From Rhodococcus zopfii NBRC 100606 = JCM 9919 (lineage in GTDB: Bacteria > Actinomycetota > Actinomycetes > Mycobacteriales > Mycobacteriaceae): 64,000 nt of DNA. Positions 17,058 through 24,301 of the stretch are shown in pieces. Positions within the stretch are counted from its first letter, which is position 1. Each line of letters begins with the position of its first letter. The notes under the pieces are model-generated. The model saw only the letters and a program-made list of their open reading frames with translations. It was not told the DNA's origin and did not search any database. The DNA lies in contig NZ_BCXI01000035.1 of assembly GCF_001895025.1 (NCBI RefSeq), forward strand, positions 1 to 64,000. The letters are read 5' to 3'. A program made the translations under genes and the position numbers.

Positions 17058-18092
17058 ATGAACACTGCAAGTACACCACTTTCGCGCCGGTCGCTGCTCC
17101 GTGGCGGCCTCGGTATCGGTGCGCTCGCCCTCGGCGGTCCCGCGCTGCTGTCCGCCTGCTCGTCCGGCTCCGGAACCTCCGCGGCAGCCGACGGGACGAC
17201 CGCGATCGACTACCAGCTCAGCTGGCTGCCCACCACGGAGCATTCGGGAAGCTGGATCGCCTCCGACCGCGGCTACTACCGCGAGGGCGGGCTGAGCGTG
17301 AACTTCCTGAACGGTGGCCCGAACACGAGCCCCGACACGGTGGTGATGTCCGGCAAGGCCCTCGTCGGCGGCAGCAATGCCGACGTGGTGTCCAAGGCGA
17401 TTCTGCAGGGCGCGGACCTCACCGTGTTCGCCACCCGCTTCCAGAAGAGCCCCTTCTGCATTCTGTCCCTCGCCGACACTCCGATCCGCTCGCCGCAGGA
17501 CATGGTGGGCAAGAAGATCGGTGTCGCCGCGATCAACGAGACCGCATTCAACCTGCTGCTGAGAATCAACGACATCGATCCGTCGCAGGTCGATGTGGTT
17601 CCGGTGCAGTTCGATCCGTCGCCGGTGGCGAACCGGGAGGTGGACGGTCAGATGGTATTCGTGATCAACGAACCCACCCAGCTCGAGGCGAAGGGCATCG
17701 CCACCCACACGTTCCTGTTCGCCGACCACGGCTACGCGGTGTTCTCGGGCGTGTACTTCGCCAAGCGGAAGACGTTGGAGGAGAACGCCGAACAGCTCGC
17801 CGCGTTCCTTCGAGCGGAACGCCGGGGATGGGAGGCCAACATCGCCGATCCCCGGCTCGGCGCCGATCTCACCGTCGACGTGTTCGGCAAGGACCAGGGT
17901 TTCGACCGCGTGCAGCAGCTGCTCGAATCGCAGACTTTGCCGCGGATCATGGTCTCCCCGGACACCGATGCGTCGGGACTGCTGACGCTCCCCCCGGCAC
18001 TGATCGAGCAGAACATCCGGACCCTCAGGGCGAACGGGCTCGAGGTGAACGCGGACCAGCTGTTCACCACCTCGATCCTCGACATGCTCTGA
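17058..18092 (+). CDS. ABC transporter substrate-binding lipoprotein, NMT1/THI5-like
   Basis: A 344-residue exported binding protein. The N-terminus has a twin-arginine-like SRRSLLRGG stretch, a hydrophobic core and a lipobox (LLSAC), so it is likely a Tat-exported lipoprotein facing outward. The mature part is an NMT1/THI5-like type II binding protein; this family is known for formylaminopyrimidine, hydroxymethylpyrimidine, riboflavin, sulfonates and similar ligands. ATG 17058 is preferred to 17052 because TAGGAG (17045-17050) is at the proper distance. Its position between the permease and oxidative genes suggests the ligand is the pathway substrate, probably a small heteroaromatic compound. 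Confidence 0.9.
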   Translation: MNTASTPLSRRSLLRGGLGIGALALGGPALLSACSSGSGTSAAADGTTAIDYQLSWLPTTEHSGSWIASDRGYYREGGLSVNFLNGGPNTSPDTVVMSGKALVGGSNADVVSKAILQGADLTVFATRFQKSPFCILSLADTPIRSPQDMVGKKIGVAAINETAFNLLLRINDIDPSQVDVVPVQFDPSPVANREVDGQMVFVINEPTQLEAKGIATHTFLFADHGYAVFSGVYFAKRKTLEENAEQLAAFLRAERRGWEANIADPRLGADLTVDVFGKDQGFDRVQQLLESQTLPRIMVSPDTDASGLLTLPPALIEQNIRTLRANGLEVNADQLFTTSILDML

Positions 18093-18116
18093 CAACTACG
18101 AAAGGAAGGACGACTC

Positions 18117-18779
18117 ATGACCGAGTGGGTCCCGGTCGCGCTGGCGCGCGACATCGAGGCCGGCGCCGCGACCGCCACGACGGTCGCGGGTACACCCCTG
18201 GCCCTGTGGCGGAGCGGAAGCGGCACCGTCCACGCGTGGGCGGATCGCTGCCCCCATCGGGGAATGCGACTGAGCCTCGGTTTCGTCCACGACGACCGGC
18301 TCGTCTGCCTCTACCACGGCTGGCAGTTCGACACCGAAGGATCGTGCCGTCACATCCCGGCCCACCCCGATCTCACACCACCGTCGGTCGCACGCACGGT
18401 GTCGTACCGGGTACGCGAGGACAGCGCGATCGTCTGGGTCGCACCGGTGCCGGGTGCCGAGGAGACGTCCGACGAGATTCCGGTCGACCACGGGCCGGCG
18501 GTGCCGGCCCGTTCGGTGTGGCTCGACACGGACCGGTCGGAAGCGCTCGAACGAATCCGAGTGTCCGAAAAGGGATTCGAGATCTCCGGCAACGTGATGA
18601 CCGGAGAGGTCGACGGTGTGCCGGTGCTGGCGGCGATCCAGACCGTCACCGCGGAGCGGACAGCCCTGCACGTCGCGGTCCGTGGCGACACCCCCGCCGC
18701 CGAGACCGTCGCGCTCGTCGTCCGCTGGGCGCGCGAGCTGCGGGAGCGGCTCGGCGCAGCGGAAGCGGTGGCATCGTGA
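18117..18779 (+). CDS. Stand-alone Rieske [2Fe-2S] protein (electron-transfer half of a split oxygenase)
   Basis: A 220-residue protein whose first 110 residues form a complete Rieske domain, with the ligands in CPHRG (Cys45, His47) and CLYHGW (Cys64, His67). The next 110 residues contain no mononuclear-iron motif (no D-x2-H-x4-H) and resemble nothing I recognise. In ring-hydroxylating oxygenases this Rieske domain is fused to the catalytic domain; here it stands alone, while the oxygenase-like protein at 23429 in the same operon lacks it. It probably passes electrons to that protein. It is followed, with a 4-base overlap, by a GST-like gene. A simple Rieske ferredoxin is the alternative, but those are about 105 residues. 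Confidence 0.85.
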   Translation: MTEWVPVALARDIEAGAATATTVAGTPLALWRSGSGTVHAWADRCPHRGMRLSLGFVHDDRLVCLYHGWQFDTEGSCRHIPAHPDLTPPSVARTVSYRVREDSAIVWVAPVPGAEETSDEIPVDHGPAVPARSVWLDTDRSEALERIRVSEKGFEISGNVMTGEVDGVPVLAAIQTVTAERTALHVAVRGDTPAAETVALVVRWARELRERLGAAEAVAS

Positions 18780-19378
18780 CCGAGACCGTGCTGCACGACT
18801 TCCCCCTCGACGCCCGTTGCTACGCAGCCCGTCTCGCCCTGTCGATCCTCCAAGTCGAGCATCGGGTGCGGTCGGTCGACGTCTACCCCGGCCGGGAACA
18901 CCTCGGCGCCACCTATCGGGCGCTCACCCCGGCCGGACTGCTGCCGGTGCTCGAGAGCGACGACGTCGTCGCCATCGGCACCGCGGATGTGTTGACCCAC
19001 CTGGCGCGGGCACACGATCCCGCCGGGACGTGGATCGGCTCCGGAGTCGACGAATGGCTCGCCTTCGCGACCGGGCCGCTGGAGACCCTGTACGCCACCC
19101 GCGACATCGCCCTCTACACCACCGAACCGCTCGACACCGGTGACGCGGTCGCGGCGCTGCGCACACTCGACGACCATCTCGCGGTCCAGCGACTGCACGG
19201 GTTCTGGGTGGTCGGGGAGCACCCCACCGTCGCCGACCTCGCGCTCTACCCCGCCGCGGCGCTGAGCCGCGACATCGGCATCGACCACGACACCTTTCCC
19301 GCGTTGCGGCACTGGCTGCGCCGCGTCAAATCCCTCCCGGGATTCGTGGAGATGCCCGGCATTCCTGTATTCCCCTGA
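18776..19378 (+). CDS. Glutathione S-transferase-like protein (possible NdmE-type complex subunit)
   Basis: A 200-residue GST-fold protein: an N-terminal thioredoxin-like domain, with the cis-proline region in LTPAGLLPVLE (near residues 51-61), and an all-helical C-terminal domain with VADLALYPAA. GTG 18776 overlaps the stop of the Rieske gene, so the two are translationally coupled. Mycobacteriales generally use mycothiol rather than glutathione, so a classical glutathione-conjugating role is doubtful. In the Pseudomonas NdmCDE purine N-demethylase a GST-like protein (NdmE) is a structural partner of the Rieske-less oxygenase; the pairing here suggests the same role. That is an inference from family and context. 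Confidence 0.8.
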   Translation: MTETVLHDFPLDARCYAARLALSILQVEHRVRSVDVYPGREHLGATYRALTPAGLLPVLESDDVVAIGTADVLTHLARAHDPAGTWIGSGVDEWLAFATGPLETLYATRDIALYTTEPLDTGDAVAALRTLDDHLAVQRLHGFWVVGEHPTVADLALYPAAALSRDIGIDHDTFPALRHWLRRVKSLPGFVEMPGIPVFP

Positions 19379-19406
19379 CCGTCGAAGAGAAAGGGTCCGA
19401 TCCGAC

Positions 19407-19907
19407 ATGGACTCGTCAACCGTGGACGCGGTGATCCGCGGACTCAAGCGGGCCGGTGTGAGCACCGTCTGCTACCTGCCCGACTCCCTGTTCAAGGAGT
19501 TGTACCCGGCGCTGGACGCCGATCCCGACATCCGCACCATCCAGGTCACCAACGAGGGGGAGGGAGCCGCGATCTGCGGCGGAATCTTCCTGTCCGGCAA
19601 GCGCGCCGCCCTCATCATGGAAAACTCGGGTCTGCGTGCCTCGGTCGAACCTCTCGCCCGGATGGGTCTCGGCGCCGGCATCCCCGTGATCATGCTGATG
19701 AGCTACCGGGGTGAGCTCGGCGAGAACAACTGGTGGGCCGTGCCGCACGGGATCACCATGGAACCGATCCTCGACGCGTTGCGCATCCCGTACCGCATCG
19801 TCCGCGAGGAGGACCACATCGAACGCGCCATCTGCGACGCGTTCGAATGGTCCTACGCCGCATATCACCATTCCGCTGTCGCACTGGGTGGAGGACTGGT
19901 CCGATGA
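19407..19907 (+). CDS. TPP-dependent decarboxylase, PYR-domain subunit (ComD-like)
   Basis: A 166-residue protein equal to the N-terminal pyrimidine-binding domain of thiamine-diphosphate enzymes, with the cofactor-activating Glu in the TNEGEGAAICGGI stretch. Two-subunit enzymes of this shape include sulfopyruvate decarboxylase (ComD/ComE) and phosphonopyruvate decarboxylase relatives. The partner with the diphosphate-binding domain starts 4 bases before this stop. The enzyme probably decarboxylates a small 2-oxo acid to an aldehyde, which the aldehyde dehydrogenase at 24298 could then oxidise; the actual acid is unknown. Confidence 0.85.
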   Translation: MDSSTVDAVIRGLKRAGVSTVCYLPDSLFKELYPALDADPDIRTIQVTNEGEGAAICGGIFLSGKRAALIMENSGLRASVEPLARMGLGAGIPVIMLMSYRGELGENNWWAVPHGITMEPILDALRIPYRIVREEDHIERAICDAFEWSYAAYHHSAVALGGGLVR

Positions 19908-20518
19908 CCATGACACGATTCGAATGCATGAAACTGCTCGCGGACAAGTTGTCCGACGAACTGGTGATCGTCTCGCTCGGCGCCAGCGTCGACGAGTGGT
20001 ACAACGCCGCGCCGCACATGCGCGAAGCCAGCCTGTTCCAGCAGCAACTCGGGTGCGTGACCCCGCAGGCATTCGGTCTCGCGACCGGCCTGCCGCACCG
20101 GCGGATCGTCTCCCTCGACACCGACGGCGGCATGCTGTTCAACCTCGGCATCCTCGCGACCCTCGCCAACGAGCAGCCCCGCAACCTGTTCACCGTCGTC
20201 TGGGACAACGAGTGCTACCAGTCGATCGGCGGCCCGCCCACGCACACCGCGAAGGGCATCGTGAGCATCGCTGCCATCGCACGTGGCGCCGGAATCGAAC
20301 ATTCCTACACCGCTACGACATTGGAGGAGTTCGAGAAGCACTGCGTCGCCGGGCTGACGGCCGACGAGCCGTACATCCTGGTGGCAAAGGTCTCGAGCAT
20401 CGTGCAGCCGGGAATCAAGCGCAAGCACAGTGACGGCCGGGAGGACAAGTACATCTTCGTGCGTCACGTGGAGGCGACGGAGAACATCACCATCATGGGG
20501 CCCAGTGAACACAACTGA
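19904..20518 (+). CDS. TPP-dependent decarboxylase, PP-domain subunit (ComE-like)
   Basis: A 204-residue partner of the preceding protein, holding the diphosphate/Mg-binding domain: SLDTDGGMLFNLGIL begins the GDG-type motif (here TDGG) and the metal-binding Asn is in WDNECYQSIGG, about 26 residues later. ATG 19904 overlaps the previous stop (ATGA) and has GGAGG upstream; ATG 19910 is also possible. The C-terminal tail of about 40 residues (after KVSSIVQP) is longer than the bare domain needs. The two chains together should form one active enzyme. Confidence 0.85.
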   Translation: MTMTRFECMKLLADKLSDELVIVSLGASVDEWYNAAPHMREASLFQQQLGCVTPQAFGLATGLPHRRIVSLDTDGGMLFNLGILATLANEQPRNLFTVVWDNECYQSIGGPPTHTAKGIVSIAAIARGAGIEHSYTATTLEEFEKHCVAGLTADEPYILVAKVSSIVQPGIKRKHSDGREDKYIFVRHVEATENITIMGPSEHN

Positions 20519-22055
20519 GCAACACCTCGTTGCATACGATTACGTCGTCGTGGGCGGCGGTTCCGCAGGATGCATTCTCGCAGCACGACTGTCGGAAGAC
20601 CCCTGCGCAACCGTCCTCCTCCTCGAAGCGGGTCCGGACCACGCCGGAGCCGAGTCGGTGGACCGGCCGGCGACCTGGGCGACGCTGCTCGGCGGCGAGT
20701 ACGACTGGGGCCACAGCTACGCCCCGAACCCGCTGCTGGACGGGCGGGCCGTGCCCATCCCGCGCGGTCGTGTGCTCGGCGGGTCGAGCAGCATCAACGC
20801 GATGCTGTGGTACCGCGGCTGTGCGGACGACTACGACGCGTGGGAGGACGCGGGCGCGAAAGGCTGGAACTTCCGGACCCTGCTGCCGTACTTCCGCCGC
20901 GCCGAGGACTGGGAGGGCGGTGCAACCGAACTCCGCGGCTCGGGAGGTCCCCTGCGGATCACCCGTCCCACGGATCCGCACCCGATCGCAGCCGGATTGC
21001 TCGGCGCCGCATCGGAACTCGGGATGGCGGTGCTCGACGACTCGAACGGCCCCGACATCGAAGGTGCCTCGCTCGCGAACCTGACGGTCGCGGACGGCCG
21101 TCGGGTCAGCACCGCGCGGGCCTATCTGGATCCGGCCGCCGGGCGCCCCAATCTCACGGTGCGCACCGACGCGACCGTGATCGGCTTGGTGTTCGACGGG
21201 AGCCGCTGCGTCGGAGTGCGGTACGACGACGGTGCCGGTGCCTGCGAGGTGCGGGCCGAGACGGAAACCCTCCTGTGTGCCGGTACGATCTCGAGTCCGC
21301 ACCTACTGCTGCTCGCGGGGATCGGCGACCCCACGCAGTTACGAAGGCACGGGATCGACGTACGGGTCGCGCTGCCCGGCGTCGGCCGGAACCTGCAGGA
21401 TCATCCGCTGCTGATGGGCGTCAACTTCCGGGCGCGGACACCGCTCGGCCCGGCCAGGGACAACGGTGGCGGCGCGATCCTGAACTGGAAATCCGATCCG
21501 TCGCTACCACAACCGGATCTGCATGCGTTCGTCGTGCAGGGCTCCCACGCGACACCCGAGGTCGCGGCCCGATACGACGTCACCGGCGACGTGTTCGCGG
21601 TCTCACCCGGACTGATGCGCGCCCACAGTGTGGGGGAGCTGACGTTGCAGTCGGCGGACCCTGCGGTCGCACCGCGCATCGACCCGCGGTACCTGTCCGA
21701 TCCCCGCGACCTGGCCGCACTGGTGTCGGGTCTGGACCGCATCTTCGACCTCGCCGACACCGCGTCCTACCGCGCCTTGATCGAGCATCCCGCGGCACCG
21801 GACCGGCGGCTGTCCGGGGCTGACGCGGAAGAGTTCGTACGGACGAGCTGCGCGACGTTCTTCCACACCGCGGGCACCTGCTCGATGGGGTACGGGCCGG
21901 ACGCGGTCGTCGACTCCGACCTGCGTGTCCACGGGGTCGAGGGCCTGCGGGTCGTGGACGCGTCGGTCATGCCCGTGCTTCCGTCCTGCAACACCAACGC
22001 GCCGGTGATCGCGCTCGCCGAGCGTGCGGCTGCACTCATCCGCGGAGAGGAGTGA
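20505..22055 (+). CDS. GMC-family FAD oxidoreductase
   Basis: A 516-residue flavoprotein of the glucose-methanol-choline family. The Rossmann FAD motif is DYVVVGGGSAGCILAARLSE near the N-terminus, the GMC signature 1 is in GRVLGGSSSINAM, and the C-terminal active site shows FFHTAGTCSMG followed by PSCNTNAPVIALAERAA (His and Asn pair). It likely oxidises a primary alcohol, such as a hydroxymethyl group, to an aldehyde. GTG 20505 with ATGGGG upstream overlaps the previous CDS by 14 bases and removes an unrelated 25-residue extension. Confidence 0.9.
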   Translation: MNTTEQHLVAYDYVVVGGGSAGCILAARLSEDPCATVLLLEAGPDHAGAESVDRPATWATLLGGEYDWGHSYAPNPLLDGRAVPIPRGRVLGGSSSINAMLWYRGCADDYDAWEDAGAKGWNFRTLLPYFRRAEDWEGGATELRGSGGPLRITRPTDPHPIAAGLLGAASELGMAVLDDSNGPDIEGASLANLTVADGRRVSTARAYLDPAAGRPNLTVRTDATVIGLVFDGSRCVGVRYDDGAGACEVRAETETLLCAGTISSPHLLLLAGIGDPTQLRRHGIDVRVALPGVGRNLQDHPLLMGVNFRARTPLGPARDNGGGAILNWKSDPSLPQPDLHAFVVQGSHATPEVAARYDVTGDVFAVSPGLMRAHSVGELTLQSADPAVAPRIDPRYLSDPRDLAALVSGLDRIFDLADTASYRALIEHPAAPDRRLSGADAEEFVRTSCATFFHTAGTCSMGYGPDAVVDSDLRVHGVEGLRVVDASVMPVLPSCNTNAPVIALAERAAALIRGEE

Positions 22056-22058
22056 CAC

Positions 22059-23432
22059 GTGCCCGCATCCACGCTGTTGCTCGCCGACGCCGTCGTCACC
22101 ATGGACGCCGCGCGCACGGTGATTCCCGATGGTGCGGTCGTGGTGACCGGCGACCGCATCGCCGGGGTCGGCACCGCCGCCGAACTGCGGCTGCGCTTCC
22201 CGGAAGCCACCGAGACGGACCTGTCCGGGCGGCTGTTGATGCCGGGCCTGGTCAATACGCACTCGCATTCCGGGCTGCTGCGCGGCACCGCCGAGCACCT
22301 GCCGGTGTGGGAGTGGCTGCGGGTGCACATCGACCCGATGCACCGGGTCCTGACCGCGGATGAGGCCGAGGCGGCGTCGTGGTTGTGCTACGCGGAGAGT
22401 GTGCTGGCGGGCACGACGACCGTCGTCGACATGTGGCGGTTCATGGACCGTAGCGTCGCCGCGGCGGCCGGCATCGGCAACCGGCTCGTCACCGTCAGCT
22501 ACGTCGGAGCCCACCCGGATCACGATTACTTCGATTCCCTCGACGCCAACGAGTTGCTGTTGCAGCGGTGCCAGGGAGCGGCCGACGGACGCGTGAACGT
22601 GTGGGTGGGTCTCGAGCACGTCTTCTATGCCGACGACGCCGGCCGCCGTCGCGCCGTCGACATGGCCCGTGACTACGACACCGGTTTCTACACGCACTGC
22701 AGCGAATCGGAGATCGAGCTCGCCGAGTTCGACCGCCGATTCGGGTGCCGCCCGATGTTCGCGCTCGAACGCCTCGGCTTCTTCGGCACCCCGCGCACGC
22801 TGCTCGCGCACGCGGTGTGGCTCGACGACGCCGAGATCGAGCACCTCGCGCAACGCGGTGTCGGCGTGGCGCACAACCCGGTGAGCAACATGAAGCTCGC
22901 GAGCGGCATCGCACCGGTCGCCGCGATGCTCGACGCGGGCGTCGCGGTCGGAATCGGCACCGACGGAGAGAAGGAGAACAACAACCTCGACATGTTCGAG
23001 GAGATGAAGGTCGCATCGTTGCTCGGCAAGCTCGCCGCGAACGATGCGTCCGCGATGGACAGTTGGACGGTGCTCGAGGCGGCGACGGCCGGCGGTGCCC
23101 GCGCACTCGGGATGGAGGCCGACATCGGCTCCCTGGAGCCGGGCAAGAAGGCGGATCTGATCGCGGTACGCACCGAAATCCCGCGCATGACCCCGCTGTT
23201 GCGGGACGGCCCGTTCGCGAACCTGCACCACAACCTCGTTCATGCCGTCCGCGGCAGCGATGTCGACCTGACGATGATCGACGGTCGCGTCGTGGTCCGC
23301 GACGGGATGCTGGTGGGCAACGACCTTCCCGCGATCATCGACCGCGCCCGCGCCGCGGTTCCCGGATTGTTCGCGCGCCGCGCGCAATGGCTGGCTTCCC
23401 ACGACGGAGAGCCGAAAGGAGTGTTCTCATGA
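22059..23432 (+). CDS. TRZ/ATZ-family amidohydrolase (deaminase)
   Basis: A 457-residue amidohydrolase closer to the MtaD/S-adenosylhomocysteine deaminase and chlorohydrolase group than to the two 8-oxoguanine deaminase-like proteins. Motifs: NTHSHSGLLRG, THCSESE, LLAHAVWLD, and IGTDGEKENNNLDMFEEMK with the catalytic Asp. It probably removes an exocyclic amino group (or chlorine-like group) from a nitrogen heterocycle. GTG 22059 follows GAGAGG by about 10 bases. The stop overlaps the start of the Rieske-less oxygenase gene. Confidence 0.87.
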   Translation: MPASTLLLADAVVTMDAARTVIPDGAVVVTGDRIAGVGTAAELRLRFPEATETDLSGRLLMPGLVNTHSHSGLLRGTAEHLPVWEWLRVHIDPMHRVLTADEAEAASWLCYAESVLAGTTTVVDMWRFMDRSVAAAAGIGNRLVTVSYVGAHPDHDYFDSLDANELLLQRCQGAADGRVNVWVGLEHVFYADDAGRRRAVDMARDYDTGFYTHCSESEIELAEFDRRFGCRPMFALERLGFFGTPRTLLAHAVWLDDAEIEHLAQRGVGVAHNPVSNMKLASGIAPVAAMLDAGVAVGIGTDGEKENNNLDMFEEMKVASLLGKLAANDASAMDSWTVLEAATAGGARALGMEADIGSLEPGKKADLIAVRTEIPRMTPLLRDGPFANLHHNLVHAVRGSDVDLTMIDGRVVVRDGMLVGNDLPAIIDRARAAVPGLFARRAQWLASHDGEPKGVFS

Positions 23433-24301
23433 CCAGATGTGACGACCCGGTGGTGCTGGACCAGTGGTACGCCGTGTGCAGCGAACTCGAACTCGGTGAG
23501 GGACTGATCTCCACCCGGCTGCTCGGCGTCGACCTCGACTGCGTGCTCGGGGTCGACGGATCCCCGTCGGTCCGCGCGGACGGCCAGGTCCTCCCGGTCC
23601 GCCGGCGCTACGGATTCGTGTGGACCACAATGGGTTCCCCCGCGGGTGACGTGTTCGACATCGCCGAGGCACTGGAGCCCGACCGGCGGTACGTGCAGTG
23701 CGGGTGGGTGACGATGCGCACCTCACCGGGCCGCGTGGTCGAGAACTTCCTGGACATGGCGCATTTCCCGTTCGTGCACAGCGGGATTCTCGGCGGCGAG
23801 GCGAACACGGAGGTCGCCAAGTACGAGTGGGAGGTGCGTCGCGACGTCGACGAGGTGTGGGCGACGAACTGCCGCTTCTTCCAGCCTCAGGTGTCGGCGG
23901 CCTCGGACGGCGCCTTCGCCCAGCTGACCTATCGGGTCCCCGCGCCGTACATGGTGATGCTGTACCGGGTTTCGCCGTCGGATCCGAGCCGGCTCGACGC
24001 GATCGCGTTGTTCATCCAGCCGATCGAGGAGGAACTGTGCCGTGCCCAGCCGGTGATGTACCTCGTTGATCCCGTTTCCGAGCACACCGACCTGCTGCAG
24101 TTCGAGCAGGTGATCTTCCTGCAGGACCGCATCATCGTCGAGAACCAGCGTCCGCTGCTGCTGCCGCTCGCGCCGCGCGACGAGTTCCCGACCCGCGCCG
24201 ACGGGTCGTCGGTGGGCTATCGGCGCTGGCTGCGGGCGAAGGGATTACGTTGGGGCACAGTACCGTCCGACTCGGCCGCGAAGCGAGGGGTACGAGCATG
24301 A
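23429..24301 (+). CDS. Rieske-type oxygenase catalytic subunit lacking its Rieske cluster (NdmC-like)
   Basis: A 290-residue protein that aligns by eye with phthalate/vanillate-type Rieske oxygenases at both ends of the normal N-terminal domain (DQWYAVCSELELGEG, LLGVDLDCVLG, then RRRYGFVWTTMG), but only about 15 residues remain where the two cluster motifs (CxH and CxxH, normally about 60 residues) should be. The catalytic domain is complete: NFLDMAHFPFVHSG gives D-x2-H-x4-H (Asp109, His112, His117) and FLQDRIIVENQ supplies the third iron ligand (Asp233). NdmC, the 7-methylxanthine N-demethylase, lacks its Rieske cluster in the same way and relies on one in NdmD. Here the stand-alone Rieske protein at 18117 is the obvious donor. 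A DNA deletion is unlikely because the frame is intact and the junction reads as folded sequence. Confidence 0.85.
   Translation: MTRCDDPVVLDQWYAVCSELELGEGLISTRLLGVDLDCVLGVDGSPSVRADGQVLPVRRRYGFVWTTMGSPAGDVFDIAEALEPDRRYVQCGWVTMRTSPGRVVENFLDMAHFPFVHSGILGGEANTEVAKYEWEVRRDVDEVWATNCRFFQPQVSAASDGAFAQLTYRVPAPYMVMLYRVSPSDPSRLDAIALFIQPIEEELCRAQPVMYLVDPVSEHTDLLQFEQVIFLQDRIIVENQRPLLLPLAPRDEFPTRADGSSVGYRRWLRAKGLRWGTVPSDSAAKRGVRA

Noticed and set aside
19407-20518. Naming the TPP pair sulfopyruvate decarboxylase
   Set aside because: Only the two-subunit layout and general TPP motifs support it; no coenzyme M or sulfolactate genes are near.
23429-24301. Rieske-less oxygenase as a decayed pseudogene
   Set aside because: The frame is intact, iron ligands are all present, the start is coupled to the upstream gene, and a matching Rieske protein is in the same operon.
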